DNA of 64,000 nucleotides from UBA2334 sp964396895 (lineage in GTDB: Bacteria; Pseudomonadota; Gammaproteobacteria; Burkholderiales; Burkholderiaceae_C). Location of the stretch: positions 1 through 64,000 of the forward strand of contig CAYNGJ010000008.1 of NCBI GenBank assembly GCA_964396895.1. The letters are read 5' to 3'. Below the pieces are notes generated by a model, which was given only the letters and a program-made list of their open reading frames with translations, was not told the DNA's origin and searched no databases. Position 1 is the first letter of the stretch. Each line of letters begins with the position of its first letter. Made by a program: the position numbers and the translations under genes. Positions 33,003 to 41,670 of the stretch are shown here, piece by piece.

Positions 33003-34484
33003 ATGTTCAGCCGCCAGCAAGACCCCATCGTCGCCATCGCCACCGCCCCCGGGCGCGGGGCCGTGGGCATTGTGCGCGTGTCGGGCAAGGGCCTGGGCCC
33101 GTTGGTGCAGGCCCTGCTGGGCCGGGTGCTGCGGCCACGCGAGGCCACCTACCTGCCTTTTCGGGGGGCCGACGGCTTCGCCATCGACCACGGGCTGGCG
33201 CTGTACTTTCCCGCTCCCCATTCGTTCACCGGGGAGGACGTGCTGGAGTTGCAGGCCCACGGCGGACCCGTGGTGTTGCAGCTGCTGCTGGCGCGTTGTC
33301 TGGAGGTGGCGAGCCAGCCGTTGGCCACCCCGCCAGGCCCTGCGCCGCGTGCCGGAAGCGAAGCAGTTGCCGCACCGCCTGGGGCTACCGGTTGCCCTGC
33401 CCTCCTGGTGGGGGCTGTGCTGCCGGGTTTGCGCGTGGCCCAGCCGGGCGAGTTCAGCCAGCGGGCGTTTTTGAACGACAAGCTGGACCTGGCCCAGGCC
33501 GAGGCCATTGCCGACCTCATCGATGCCAGCACCGAGGCGGCGGTCAAAAGCGCCAGTCGCAGCCTGTCGGGCGAGTTCAGCCGGGAAATCCACGGGCTGC
33601 GTGATGCCCTCATCCACCTGCGCATGTTGGTGGAAGCCACGCTGGACTTTCCTGAAGAAGAAATTGACTTCCTGCGCAAGGCGGACGCCGCCGGGCAGCT
33701 ACAAAAATTGCAAACAGCACTGGCCCAGGTGCGGCAGCGCGCCCGCCAGGGGGCGTTGCTGCGCGAAGGCATACGGGTGGTGATTGCGGGCCAGCCCAAC
33801 GCGGGCAAAAGCTCTCTGCTCAACGCACTGGCGGGGGCAGAGCTGGCCATCGTCACCCCCATTGCGGGCACCACGCGCGACAAGGTGGAGCAGACCATTC
33901 AGATTGAGGGTGTGCCCCTGCACGTGGTGGACACCGCCGGTCTGCGCGACAGCACCGACGAGGTCGAGCAAATTGGCATTGCCCGTGCCTGGGAGGCCAT
34001 CCACGCGGCCGATGCGGTACTGATGCTGCACGACCTCACCCGCGCCGGAACGCCTGAATACGCAGCTGCCGATGCTTACATAGCCAGCGCCATGGGCCAA
34101 AAAGACAACAAAATTCATCTCTGGAACAAGTGCGACGTCTGCCCGCCCGAGGCGTTGGCCCTGGTGGCCGAGGGCGACCTGGCCATCTCCGCCAAAGCCG
34201 GCATGGGGTTGGAGGCCTTGCGGCAACGCCTGCTGCAAACCGTGGGCTGGCAGGCCGCACCCGAGGGTGTGTACATGGCCCGCGAGCGCCATGTGCGTGC
34301 GCTGGCGGCGGTGGGCGAGCACCTGGACTTGGCCGTCCAATGGTTGGGTCACCACGCCGAGCACCTGGACCTGCTGGCCGAGGAGCTGCGCCTGGCCCAG
34401 GCCGCACTGGGCGAAATCACCGGCGAGTTTTCTGCCGACGACTTGCTGGGCGAAATTTTCAGCCGTTTCTGCATCGGCAAGTGA
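33003..34484 (+). CDS. mnmE: tRNA modification GTPase MnmE
   Basis: A 493-residue enzyme that with MnmG forms cmnm5U34 in tRNA. The N-terminal domain opens DPIVAIATAPGRGAVGIVR. The G domain has G1 GQPNAGKSS, G2 GTTRDKVE, G3 DTAGLRD and G4 NKCD; the invariant C-terminal CIGK is present. Two oddities make it about 40 residues longer than usual: a proline/alanine-rich insert (about 104-142) in the N-terminal domain, and a dispersed-repeat copy encoding residues about 354-371, just before G4. The ATG is preceded by GGAG. Confidence 0.96.
   Translation: MFSRQQDPIVAIATAPGRGAVGIVRVSGKGLGPLVQALLGRVLRPREATYLPFRGADGFAIDHGLALYFPAPHSFTGEDVLELQAHGGPVVLQLLLARCLEVASQPLATPPGPAPRAGSEAVAAPPGATGCPALLVGAVLPGLRVAQPGEFSQRAFLNDKLDLAQAEAIADLIDASTEAAVKSASRSLSGEFSREIHGLRDALIHLRMLVEATLDFPEEEIDFLRKADAAGQLQKLQTALAQVRQRARQGALLREGIRVVIAGQPNAGKSSLLNALAGAELAIVTPIAGTTRDKVEQTIQIEGVPLHVVDTAGLRDSTDEVEQIGIARAWEAIHAADAVLMLHDLTRAGTPEYAAADAYIASAMGQKDNKIHLWNKCDVCPPEALALVAEGDLAISAKAGMGLEALRQRLLQTVGWQAAPEGVYMARERHVRALAAVGEHLDLAVQWLGHHAEHLDLLAEELRLAQAALGEITGEFSADDLLGEIFSRFCIGK
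34064..34115 (-). repeat. Dispersed AT-rich repeat inside the mnmE G domain
   Basis: On the plus strand: AGCTG, 15 nt, CCAGCGCCATGGGCCAAAAA, then GACAACAAAATT. It aligns base for base in spacing with the copy in the third chemoreceptor (AGCTG, 15 nt, AAAGCGCTGGAGGCCAAAAA, then GTATCAAAATT). It is read through without a stop. Confidence 0.7.
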
Positions 34485-34775
34485 GCCTGCCGGGCTCAGG
34501 CAGGGGCAGTGCCTGGCAGGTGTGCTGGAGCGCGGAGGTCGTCAGGTGGTCGACTTGTCGGGGTTGGGCGGCCACACCGCCGCCCGTGGCGTGACGGCGA
34601 GGCCCCTTTGTCCGAGGGTTGGGCTGAAATTCATATCAAAATGACCTGTAGCGCTTGTGTTTGTTCAACAGTTTGCTATGTAATTAAAAATATAGCAAAC
34701 TGTTGTTTAAATTCGGGCTCTGAGTGCCAATGTGGCGCTTAAAAATCGGGGTGACCAGGGGAGGGTGGTCGCCAC
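34485..34775. other. Intergenic region between mnmE and apt
   Basis: No gene is supported. It holds a small GC hairpin CCTGCC/GGCAGG at 34488-34506 without a T-run, and a copy of the dispersed repeat with a strong hairpin (next entry). Confidence 0.5.
34634..34704 (+). repeat. Dispersed AT-rich repeat with perfect 13-bp hairpin
   Basis: The unit reads ATCAAAATGACC, TGTAGCGCTTG, then AACAGTTTGCTAT. After a 12-nt spacer follows ATAGCAAACTGTT, an exact reverse complement of the end of the unit (arms 34667-34679 and 34692-34704). It lies between convergent mnmE and apt and could serve as a bidirectional transcription terminator. Confidence 0.8.
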
Positions 34776-35321
34776 TCAATGCCCGGCAAAGTCCACCAAC
34801 GTGAACAGCGGCAGGCCGCTTTCCCGCAGGCGGTCCGAGCCGCCGAGTTCGGGCAGGTCCACGATGGCTGCGCCTTCCACCACGGTGGCACCCAGCTTTT
34901 CCAGCAGCTTTTTGCCCGCCATCATCGTGCCGCCGGTGGCAATCAGGTCGTCAATCAGCAGCACCCGGTCACCGCTCTTCACGGCGTCGGTGTGCAGCTC
35001 CACCGTGGCGCTGCCGTACTCCAGCTCGTAGGTTTCTTCCACCGTGGTGAAGGGCAGTTTGCCTTTTTTGCGGATGGGCACAAAGCCCAGACCCAGGCAA
35101 TAGGCCACCGCCGAGCCGATGATGAAGCCGCGCGCGTCCAGCCCGGCCACCACCGTGGGCCTGAGCCCGGCGCCCATGTAGCGGTGCACGAAAGCGTCCA
35201 CCAGCACCCTGAACACCTGTGGGTCTTGCAGCAGCGGCGTGATGTCGCGGAACTGCACGCCCGGGGCGGGCCAGTCGGGCACGGTGCGGATGTGGCTTCT
35301 CAGGAATTGGGCGGTGTCCAT
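34776..35321 (-). CDS. apt: Adenine phosphoribosyltransferase
   Basis: A 181-residue purine-salvage enzyme making AMP from adenine and PRPP. Signatures: VPDWPAPGVQFRDITPLLQD, GLDARGFIIGSAVA and the PRPP loop VLLIDDLIATGGTM. The ATG has GGAAAG upstream. It lies downstream of the Kef-type antiporter on the same strand, separated by 84 bp. Confidence 0.95.
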   Translation of the reverse strand: MDTAQFLRSHIRTVPDWPAPGVQFRDITPLLQDPQVFRVLVDAFVHRYMGAGLRPTVVAGLDARGFIIGSAVAYCLGLGFVPIRKKGKLPFTTVEETYELEYGSATVELHTDAVKSGDRVLLIDDLIATGGTMMAGKKLLEKLGATVVEGAAIVDLPELGGSDRLRESGLPLFTLVDFAGH

Positions 35322-35405
35322 GGTGTGCTTTCCAGTGGGGCGGTTGAAAGTGTAGTGCGCCGACGGGCGCAGCGGCATGGGGGGTGGCCGCTTGATCGGT
35401 GGTGC

Positions 35406-37388
35406 TCAGCCCGACACCAGGCGCTCTTCGGCCAGTGCCAGGGCGGTGGCTTTGCCGCTGAGCACCAGGGTGTCGCCTTCGTGCAGCACCGTGTCGTCGG
35501 TGAAGGGGCTGGGTTTGCCGTGGTTGCGCAGGCTGACCACCCGCGCTTCGATGGCGGGCAGGTCCAGGTCGCCCAGCGACTTGCCCACGCTGTGTCCGCC
35601 GGGCGGGACGGTGAAGGTGGACAGGCGCTCGTTCTCCAGTTCGTCGGCGGTGTCGTCGTCGCCGCCGTGGAAGTAGCCGCGCAGCAGGTTGTAGCGCGCC
35701 TCGCGCTGCTCCTGCACCATGCGCAGCACCTTGCGCATGGGCACACCCACCAGCGCCAGGGCGTGGCTGGCCAGCATCAGGCTGGCCTCGATGGCTTCAG
35801 GCACCACCTCGGTGGCCCCGGCGGCCTGGAGCTGGTCCAGGTTGACGTCGTCCAGCGTGCGCACCACCACCGGCACATGGGGGGCCAGCTGGCGGATGTG
35901 GCTCAGCACTTTGAGGGCGCTGGCCGTGTCAATGTAGGTGATGGCCACGGCGCTGGCGCGGGCCAAGCCGGCGGCGGTGAGCGCCTGGGTGCGGGTGGCG
36001 TCGCCAAACACCACCGAGTCGCCGGCGGCCGCGGCCTTGTGCACCCGGTCGGGGTCCAGGTCCAGCGCCATGTAGGGCATGTCGGCTTTTTCCAGCAGTC
36101 GGGCCAGGTTCTGGCCGCAGCGGCCATAGCCGCAGATGATGACGTGGCCCTGCGCACCCATGGACTTTTTGGCAATGGTGGTCATCTGCACCGATTGCAT
36201 CAGCCAGTCGCTGCCCACCAGCTTCATGACCAGCCCGTTGCTGCCCATGATGATGAAGGGCGTGGCCAGCATGGACAAGACCATGGCCGCCAAAATGGGG
36301 TTGAACAGCTCGGGCGGCACCAGGTTGTTTTGCCCCGCCAGGGTCAGCAGCACAAAACCGAATTCGCCTGCCTGTGCCAGGTACAGGCCAGTGCGCAACG
36401 AGGTGCCCAGGCTGGCCCCCATGAAGCGGGACAGCCCCGCAATCAGCCCCAGCTTGAACAGCACCGGCACACTGACCAGCAGCAGCACCAGGGGCCAGCG
36501 CTCCAGCACGATGCGCCAGTCGAGCATCATGCCGATGGTGATGAAAAACAGGCCCAGCAGCACATCGTGGAAGGGGCGGATGTCGGTCTCCACCTGGTGC
36601 TTGTATTCGGTTTCCGAAATCAGCATGCCCGCCACAAACGAGCCCAGCGCCAGCGACAGACCAGCGTGTTCGGTCACCCAGGCCAGGCCCAGGGTGATGA
36701 GCAGCAGGTTGAGCATGAACAGCTCTTCGCTCTTGCGCCGTGCCACCTGGTTGAGCCACCAGCGCAGCAGCCGTTGGCCACCGGTGAGCAGCACGCCCAG
36801 CAGCACCCCGGCCTTGAGCAGGGCCAAGCCCAGCGCCCAGGCCAGTTCGGCCGGAGGCGAGCCCAGGGCGGGGATGAGCACCAGCAGTGGCACCACGGCC
36901 AAATCTTGGAACAGCAAGATGCCCACCACGCGCCTGCCGTGGTCGGACTCCAGCTCGAGCCGCTCGGCCACCAGCTTGATGACGATGGCTGTGCTGCTCA
37001 TGGACATGACCCCGCCCAGGGCCAGTGCGGTTTGCCATTCCATGTGCCACCACTGCGGCAGCAACCACGCCAGGCCGAGCGAGCCCAGTGTGGTCAGCAC
37101 AATGGTCAGGCCCACCTGGGCCGAGCCCAGGCCAAACACCAGGGTACGCATGGCGCGCAGCTTGGGCAGGCTGAACTCCAGTCCGATCACGAACATGAGC
37201 AGCACCACGCCAAACTCCGCCAGGTAGCGAACGCCGGTGGAATTTTGCGCCAGCGCCAGCGCATTGGGGCCGATGACCACGCCCACAAACAGGTAGCCCA
37301 GCATGGGCGGCAACTTCAGCGATCGGCAGGCCACCACTCCCAGCACAGCGGCCAGCAGGTACAGCAGGGTGATGTCCAGCGCGTTCAT
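35406..37388 (-). CDS. Kef-type CPA2 cation:proton antiporter with TrkA domains
   Basis: A 660-residue membrane protein. Residues 1-385 form about twelve transmembrane helices of the CPA2 fold (GVVLLMFVIGLEFSLPKLR, GLFFITIGMMLDW). A TrkA-N Rossmann domain follows (VIICGYGRCGQNLARLL, about 415-530), then a TrkA-C domain at the end. This is the KefB/KefC architecture, usually potassium efflux coupled to protons and gated by a nucleotide or glutathione ligand; ion selectivity is inferred. It is divergent from kdsD over 57 bp, a neighbourhood often seen in betaproteobacteria. Confidence 0.92.
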   Translation of the reverse strand: MNALDITLLYLLAAVLGVVACRSLKLPPMLGYLFVGVVIGPNALALAQNSTGVRYLAEFGVVLLMFVIGLEFSLPKLRAMRTLVFGLGSAQVGLTIVLTTLGSLGLAWLLPQWWHMEWQTALALGGVMSMSSTAIVIKLVAERLELESDHGRRVVGILLFQDLAVVPLLVLIPALGSPPAELAWALGLALLKAGVLLGVLLTGGQRLLRWWLNQVARRKSEELFMLNLLLITLGLAWVTEHAGLSLALGSFVAGMLISETEYKHQVETDIRPFHDVLLGLFFITIGMMLDWRIVLERWPLVLLLVSVPVLFKLGLIAGLSRFMGASLGTSLRTGLYLAQAGEFGFVLLTLAGQNNLVPPELFNPILAAMVLSMLATPFIIMGSNGLVMKLVGSDWLMQSVQMTTIAKKSMGAQGHVIICGYGRCGQNLARLLEKADMPYMALDLDPDRVHKAAAAGDSVVFGDATRTQALTAAGLARASAVAITYIDTASALKVLSHIRQLAPHVPVVVRTLDDVNLDQLQAAGATEVVPEAIEASLMLASHALALVGVPMRKVLRMVQEQREARYNLLRGYFHGGDDDTADELENERLSTFTVPPGGHSVGKSLGDLDLPAIEARVVSLRNHGKPSPFTDDTVLHEGDTLVLSGKATALALAEERLVSG

Positions 37389-37445
37389 GGCCCGATGTTA
37401 ACCATGCCCCCATCCGCCACGGTGGGGCTGGCCGATAATCGACGC

Positions 37446-38435
37446 ATGACTGCGACCCCCCCTTTTGATCCGGCCCGGGCACTGGCCCTGGCCCGTGAAA
37501 CCCTGGGCATCGAGGCCAGCGCGGTGCTGACCGCGGCCAGCCGTCTGGGTGATCCGTTTGCCCAGGCCGTGGCCCAGGTGCTGGCCTGCTCGGGCCGCGT
37601 GGTGGTCATGGGCATGGGCAAAAGTGGGCACGTGGGCCGCAAGGTGGCTGCCACCCTCGCCTCCACCGGCACCCCAGCCATGTTTGTGCACCCCGCCGAA
37701 GCCAGCCATGGCGACTTGGGCATGATCACCCCGGGCGATGTGGTGCTGGCCATCAGCAACAGTGGCGAAAGCGACGAACTCACTGTGCTGCTGCCCGTGT
37801 TGCGCCGCATGGACGTGCCCCTGCTGGCCATGACCGGTCGCGCCGACAGCACCCTGGCCCGCCACGCCGACGTGTTTCTGGACACCAGCGTCGACAAGGA
37901 GGCCTGCCCCCTGAACCTGGCCCCCACCGCCAGCACCACGGTGCAGCTCGCCATGGGCGATGCCCTGGCCGTGGCCCTGCTGGATGCGCGGGGTTTTCGC
38001 CCCGAAGACTTTGCCCGCAGCCACCCCGGCGGTTCACTGGGCCGCAAGCTGCTGACCCATGTGCGCGACGTGATGCGTTCGGGCGACGGCGTGCCCCGCG
38101 TGCCCACCACCGCCACCGTGACCGAGTTGATGCGCGAAATCAGCGCCAAGGGCCTGGGGGCCTCCGCCGTGGTGGACGAGGCGGGCGACATCGTCGGCAT
38201 CTTTACCGACGGCGACTTGCGCCGCCTGATCGAGCAGGGCACCGACTTGCGCACGGCCCGCGCCTGCGAGGTCATGCACGCCCATCCCCGTACCGTGGCC
38301 GACGACGCACTGGCCGTGGACGCGGCCGACCTGATGGAGGTGCACCGCATCTCCAGCGTGTTGGTGGTCGATGCCCAAGGCCGCCTGTGCGGTGCCCTCA
38401 ATACCCACGACCTCATGCGCGCCAAGGTGATCTGA
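37446..38435 (+). CDS. kdsD: Arabinose-5-phosphate isomerase
   Basis: A 329-residue enzyme converting ribulose 5-phosphate to arabinose 5-phosphate for Kdo synthesis. An N-terminal SIS sugar-isomerase domain has GMGKSGHVGRKVAATLASTG, SHGDLGMI and SHPGGSLGRKLL; two C-terminal CBS repeats follow (ASAVVDEAGDIVGIFTDGDL and the last 50 residues). The frame is open far upstream only as antisense of the antiporter; the ATG here starts the family sequence. Its TGA overlaps the kdsC ATG by one base. Confidence 0.95.
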   Translation: MTATPPFDPARALALARETLGIEASAVLTAASRLGDPFAQAVAQVLACSGRVVVMGMGKSGHVGRKVAATLASTGTPAMFVHPAEASHGDLGMITPGDVVLAISNSGESDELTVLLPVLRRMDVPLLAMTGRADSTLARHADVFLDTSVDKEACPLNLAPTASTTVQLAMGDALAVALLDARGFRPEDFARSHPGGSLGRKLLTHVRDVMRSGDGVPRVPTTATVTELMREISAKGLGASAVVDEAGDIVGIFTDGDLRRLIEQGTDLRTARACEVMHAHPRTVADDALAVDAADLMEVHRISSVLVVDAQGRLCGALNTHDLMRAKVI

Positions 38436-39022
38436 TGAACCCCTCCCTGCCCTTGCCCGTCCAGGTGTTGCCCGCGCTCACGCCGCAACGCCAGTTCCCT
38501 CCCGAGTTGCTGCTGCGCGCCCAAGACGTGCGGGTGGTGTTCTTTGACGTGGACGGGGTGTTGACCGACGGTGGCCTGCTGTTCACCGAGGCGGGCGAAA
38601 CCATCAAGCGCTTCCATGTGCTGGACGGCCAGGGCATCAAGTTGCTGCAGCGCGTGGGCATCACCCCGGCGGTGATCACCGGGCGCGACTCAGCACCGCT
38701 GCGCACCCGCCTGGCCAGTTTGGGCGTGACCCATGTGCGCTACGGCACCGAAGACAAGCGCCCCGCCGCCGAAGCCATCCTGGCCGAGCTTGGCCTGGAC
38801 TGGTCCCAGGCCGCCGCCATGGGTGACGACTGGCCCGATGCCCCCGTGCTGCGGCGCGTGGCGCTGGCCTGTGTGCCCCAGGGTGCGCACATCGAGGTGT
38901 CCGCACTCGCGCACTATGTGCCCACGGCACTCGCCGGTCATGGTGCGGTGCGGGAGGTGTGCGACCTGTTGCTGGTGGCCACTGGCCATTACGCGCAGCT
39001 GTGGCGCGAGAAATCGGCATGA
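38435..39022 (+). CDS. kdsC: 3-deoxy-D-manno-octulosonate 8-phosphate phosphatase
   Basis: A 195-residue HAD phosphatase releasing Kdo from Kdo-8-phosphate. The catalytic loop is VVFFDVDGVLTDGGL; motif II lies in PAVITGRDS and motif III/IV in GDDWPDAPVLR. An N-terminal extension of about 30 residues precedes the HAD core. It sits between kdsD and lptC with overlapping stop/start codons on both sides, so these are one operon. Confidence 0.95.
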   Translation: MNPSLPLPVQVLPALTPQRQFPPELLLRAQDVRVVFFDVDGVLTDGGLLFTEAGETIKRFHVLDGQGIKLLQRVGITPAVITGRDSAPLRTRLASLGVTHVRYGTEDKRPAAEAILAELGLDWSQAAAMGDDWPDAPVLRRVALACVPQGAHIEVSALAHYVPTALAGHGAVREVCDLLLVATGHYAQLWREKSA

Positions 39023-39675
39023 CTACTGCCACGCTGGGCACGCCCACGCCCACGGCCCGCCGGGGTCAGTGGCGCGTGTACCTGGAGCGCCTGAGCATTT
39101 ACGCGCCTGTGGTGCTCATGGCGCTGCTGGCGCTGGGCTCTTACTGGTTGTTGCGGGCCACCCCATCCACCCCTGCTCCCACGCCCGAACGCCCGGCGGT
39201 GCACGACGCCAGCGATGTGATGCGCCGCTTTTCCGTCCGCACCTATGGACCGGGCGGTCAGCTCAAAACCGAGGTGTTTGGCGAAGAGGCACGACGCTAC
39301 CCGGACGACGGCAGCATGGAGATTGACCAGGCCCGCATCCGTTCCTTCAACCCCGACGGTGTGCCCATGACCGCCCAAGCGCGCCACATCTGGACCAATG
39401 CTGGCCAAGAAGAATACGTGCTCAAAGGCGACGCCGTGGTGGTGCGCGAGGCGGCCACATTGCCCTCGGGGCAGCGCCTGGAGCGCCTGGAGTTCCGGGG
39501 CGACCACTTGCACGTGTTTGTCAAAGAGGAGCGCGTGGTGTCCAACCAACCGGTGCTGCTCATCCGGGGCAACAACCAGGTCCGTGCCCAGCAGATGGAC
39601 TGGTCCGAGAAAGAGCGCGTGGCCCACCTGAATGGCCAGGTGCGTGCCACCCTGGCTGCGCGCCAGCGGCCCTGA
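39019..39675 (+). CDS. lptC: LPS export ABC transporter periplasmic protein LptC
   Basis: A 218-residue bitopic protein that receives lipopolysaccharide from LptBFG and passes it to LptA. One N-terminal transmembrane helix (APVVLMALLALGSYWLL) precedes the beta-jellyroll domain (about 75-200). It overlaps kdsC as ATGA (39019-39022). LptA and LptB genes, commonly next in line, are absent; an SDR gene follows instead. Confidence 0.9.
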   Translation: MTTATLGTPTPTARRGQWRVYLERLSIYAPVVLMALLALGSYWLLRATPSTPAPTPERPAVHDASDVMRRFSVRTYGPGGQLKTEVFGEEARRYPDDGSMEIDQARIRSFNPDGVPMTAQARHIWTNAGQEEYVLKGDAVVVREAATLPSGQRLERLEFRGDHLHVFVKEERVVSNQPVLLIRGNNQVRAQQMDWSEKERVAHLNGQVRATLAARQRP

Positions 39676-39678
39676 GCG

Positions 39679-40500
39679 ATGGACATGGCTCCCCATACCG
39701 CAACCATCGCCTCCCAGCACCCACTGGCTTCTTCTCTGGTGCTGGTGACCGGCGCTTCCAGCGGCATTGGTCAGGCCCTGGCCCAGCACTATGCGCAGGC
39801 TGGTTGGCGTCTGGCCTTGGTGGTGCGCAATGAATTTGAGACCAAAAAGTGGCTCAGCGCTTTATCCATAAGTCAAGACAGCTATCGCATTTATATCGCC
39901 GATGTGGCCAATGTGGACGACATGGTGGCCATGGGCCAAGCGGTGCTGGCCCAACAAGGTCTGCCGGATGTGGTCATTGCCAACGCGGGCATCAGTGTGG
40001 GCATGGACACGGCCATCCGCGCCGACTTGGCGGTGCTGGCCCGCACCCTGGCCACCAACAATGTGGGCATGGCGGCCACCTTTCACCCGTTTTTGACCGC
40101 CATGGTGGCCCGTGGCAGTGGCACCCTGGTGGGCGTGGCCAGTGTGGCCGGCATCCGCGGCTTGCCTGGCCATGGCGCTTACTGTGCGAGCAAAGCGGCG
40201 GCCATCAGCTACTGCGAAAGTTTGCGCGGGGAGTTGCGTGGCACGGGGGTGCAGGTGGTGACGCTGTTGCCCGGCTATGTGGACACACCGCTCACCCGGG
40301 GCAACCGCTACCCCATGCCCTTTTTGATGGTGCCGGCCGCCTTTGCCGAACAGGCGGCCAAGGCGATTGCGCAGCAAACCAGTTACCGCGTCATTCCATG
40401 GCCAATGGGTTGGGTGGCCAAGCTGCTGCGGGTATTGCCCAACGCCTGGTTGGACAAGGCCTTTGCCGGTCGCCCCCGCAAACGCCGTCTGGGTGAGTAG
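39679..40500 (+). CDS. SDR-family oxidoreductase
   Basis: A 273-residue short-chain dehydrogenase. The NAD(P) site is LVTGASSGIGQALA, the NAG motif is VVIANAGISVG, and the catalytic residues are in VGVASVAGIRG plus YCASKAA. Substrate unknown; related proteins next to lpt genes are annotated only as SDR. It follows lptC by 3 bp. Residues about 55-72 (KKWLSALSISQDSYRIYI) are encoded by a copy of the dispersed repeat, which replaces the helix between the second and third strands, an unusual location inside a folded core. Confidence 0.9.
   Translation: MDMAPHTATIASQHPLASSLVLVTGASSGIGQALAQHYAQAGWRLALVVRNEFETKKWLSALSISQDSYRIYIADVANVDDMVAMGQAVLAQQGLPDVVIANAGISVGMDTAIRADLAVLARTLATNNVGMAATFHPFLTAMVARGSGTLVGVASVAGIRGLPGHGAYCASKAAAISYCESLRGELRGTGVQVVTLLPGYVDTPLTRGNRYPMPFLMVPAAFAEQAAKAIAQQTSYRVIPWPMGWVAKLLRVLPNAWLDKAFAGRPRKRRLGE
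39842..39892 (+). repeat. Dispersed AT-rich repeat inside the SDR gene
   Basis: CCAAAAAGTGGCTCAGCGCTTT, 15 nt, CAGCTAT. The spacing between CGCTTT and AGCT is that of the family. It is clearly more AT-rich than the rest of the gene and is read in frame. Confidence 0.75.
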
Positions 40501-40622
40501 GCAATGGCCGTCCCTGGTTCGGGGGTTTGGGTGCTTTCTGCTGCCGAGATCGGCATAATCAAAAATTATGAACATGTCAGTCCTTTCTCCGTGGCCGTCC
40601 AGCAGCCGGCCCCTCCCGCACC

Positions 40623-41582
40623 ATGATTGACGTCGTGGTGCTTTTTTTTGTGTTGGGTGTGGTGGCCCGGCTGGTCAAAAGCGACCTGCGTCTGCCCGAG
40701 GCGCTGTACGAAACGCTGTCCATCTACCTGCTGTTGGCCATTGGCCTGAAAGGCGGCATAGAACTCAACCGCCTGCCCCTGCTCGACCTGTTGCCGCAGA
40801 TGCTGGGCAGCATGGCGTTGGGGTTTGCCATTCCCTTTGTGCTCACCCCCATCTTGCGCGGGCTGGGGTTGAACCGGGTGGACAGCGCCGCCATGGCCGC
40901 GCACTACGGCTCAGTCAGTGTGGTGACCTTTGCCGTGGCCAGCGCCTACTTGGTGCAGCACGGCATCGCGGCCGAGGCACATGCCGCCTTGTGGGTGGCA
41001 CTGATGGAAGCACCCGGCATTGTGGCGGGCATTTTGTTGGCCAGGGTGGGGGGGGCGGACCCAGCATCGGGGGCGCAGCGCGTGAATTGGGGCGCGTTGG
41101 CGCACGATGTGTTCTTTGGCAAATCGGTGCTGCTGCTCGTGGGAGGCTTGCTCATTGGTGCCACCGTCGGCGAGGTTGGCGTGGCCCCCATTGCTGCGGT
41201 GTTTGTGCTGCCTTTCAAAGGGGTGCTGGCCTTGTTCCTGTTGGAACTGGGCCTGGTGGCGGGCGGTCGCCTGGGCGAATTGCGCCGCCACGGCTTGCGC
41301 ATCGTGGGTTTTGCGCTGGTGGCGCCCGTGTGTTTGGCGCTGGCTGGCACCGTGGCCGGACGTTTCATGGGGTTGAGTCTGGGTGGTACGGCCATCATGG
41401 CCACCCTGGCAGCCAGTGCAAGTTACATCGCCGCCCCCACGGCGATGCGCATGGCGGTGCCTGAGGCCAATGCCGCCCTGTCCATCACCGCTGCGTTGGG
41501 GGTGACTTTTCCCTTCAACATCCTGGTGGGTGTGCCGCTGTACCTGGAAATGGCCAGGCTGTCGTGGCGGCTGTGGCCGTGA
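40623..41582 (+). CDS. sbtA: Sodium-dependent bicarbonate permease, SbtA-like
   Basis: A 319-residue membrane protein with about ten hydrophobic helices arranged as two similar halves, the DUF897/SbtA pattern. Recognisable pieces are IYLLLAIGLKGGIEL near the start, AAHYGSVSVVTFAVA, FVLPFKGVLALFLLELGL and ATLAASASYIAAPTAMR. In cyanobacteria the family imports bicarbonate with sodium; here it would supply bicarbonate for carboxylation reactions, by inference. An SbtB-like PII protein follows 88 bp downstream, supporting the assignment. Upstream, CATAAT at 40554-40559 could be a -10 element, with no clear -35. Confidence 0.88.
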   Translation: MIDVVVLFFVLGVVARLVKSDLRLPEALYETLSIYLLLAIGLKGGIELNRLPLLDLLPQMLGSMALGFAIPFVLTPILRGLGLNRVDSAAMAAHYGSVSVVTFAVASAYLVQHGIAAEAHAALWVALMEAPGIVAGILLARVGGADPASGAQRVNWGALAHDVFFGKSVLLLVGGLLIGATVGEVGVAPIAAVFVLPFKGVLALFLLELGLVAGGRLGELRRHGLRIVGFALVAPVCLALAGTVAGRFMGLSLGGTAIMATLAASASYIAAPTAMRMAVPEANAALSITAALGVTFPFNILVGVPLYLEMARLSWRLWP

Positions 41583-41670
41583 TGATCACCTGTATCGTTG
41601 ACAGACCCGCACCAGTCCCTCATTCCCCCGTCAACCCAGGTGGGTTGACCCCGACTTTGCCCCACTTGCC

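Noticed and set aside
33690..33735. AGCTACAAAAATTGC...AGCACTGG in mnmE resembles another repeat copy
   Set aside because: The spacing is three bases short and the encoded residues agree with ordinary MnmE sequence, so chance similarity is as likely.
34779..37445. A very long plus-strand frame leading into kdsD
   Set aside because: The part before 37446 is antisense to apt and the Kef-type antiporter; kdsD begins at its own ATG.
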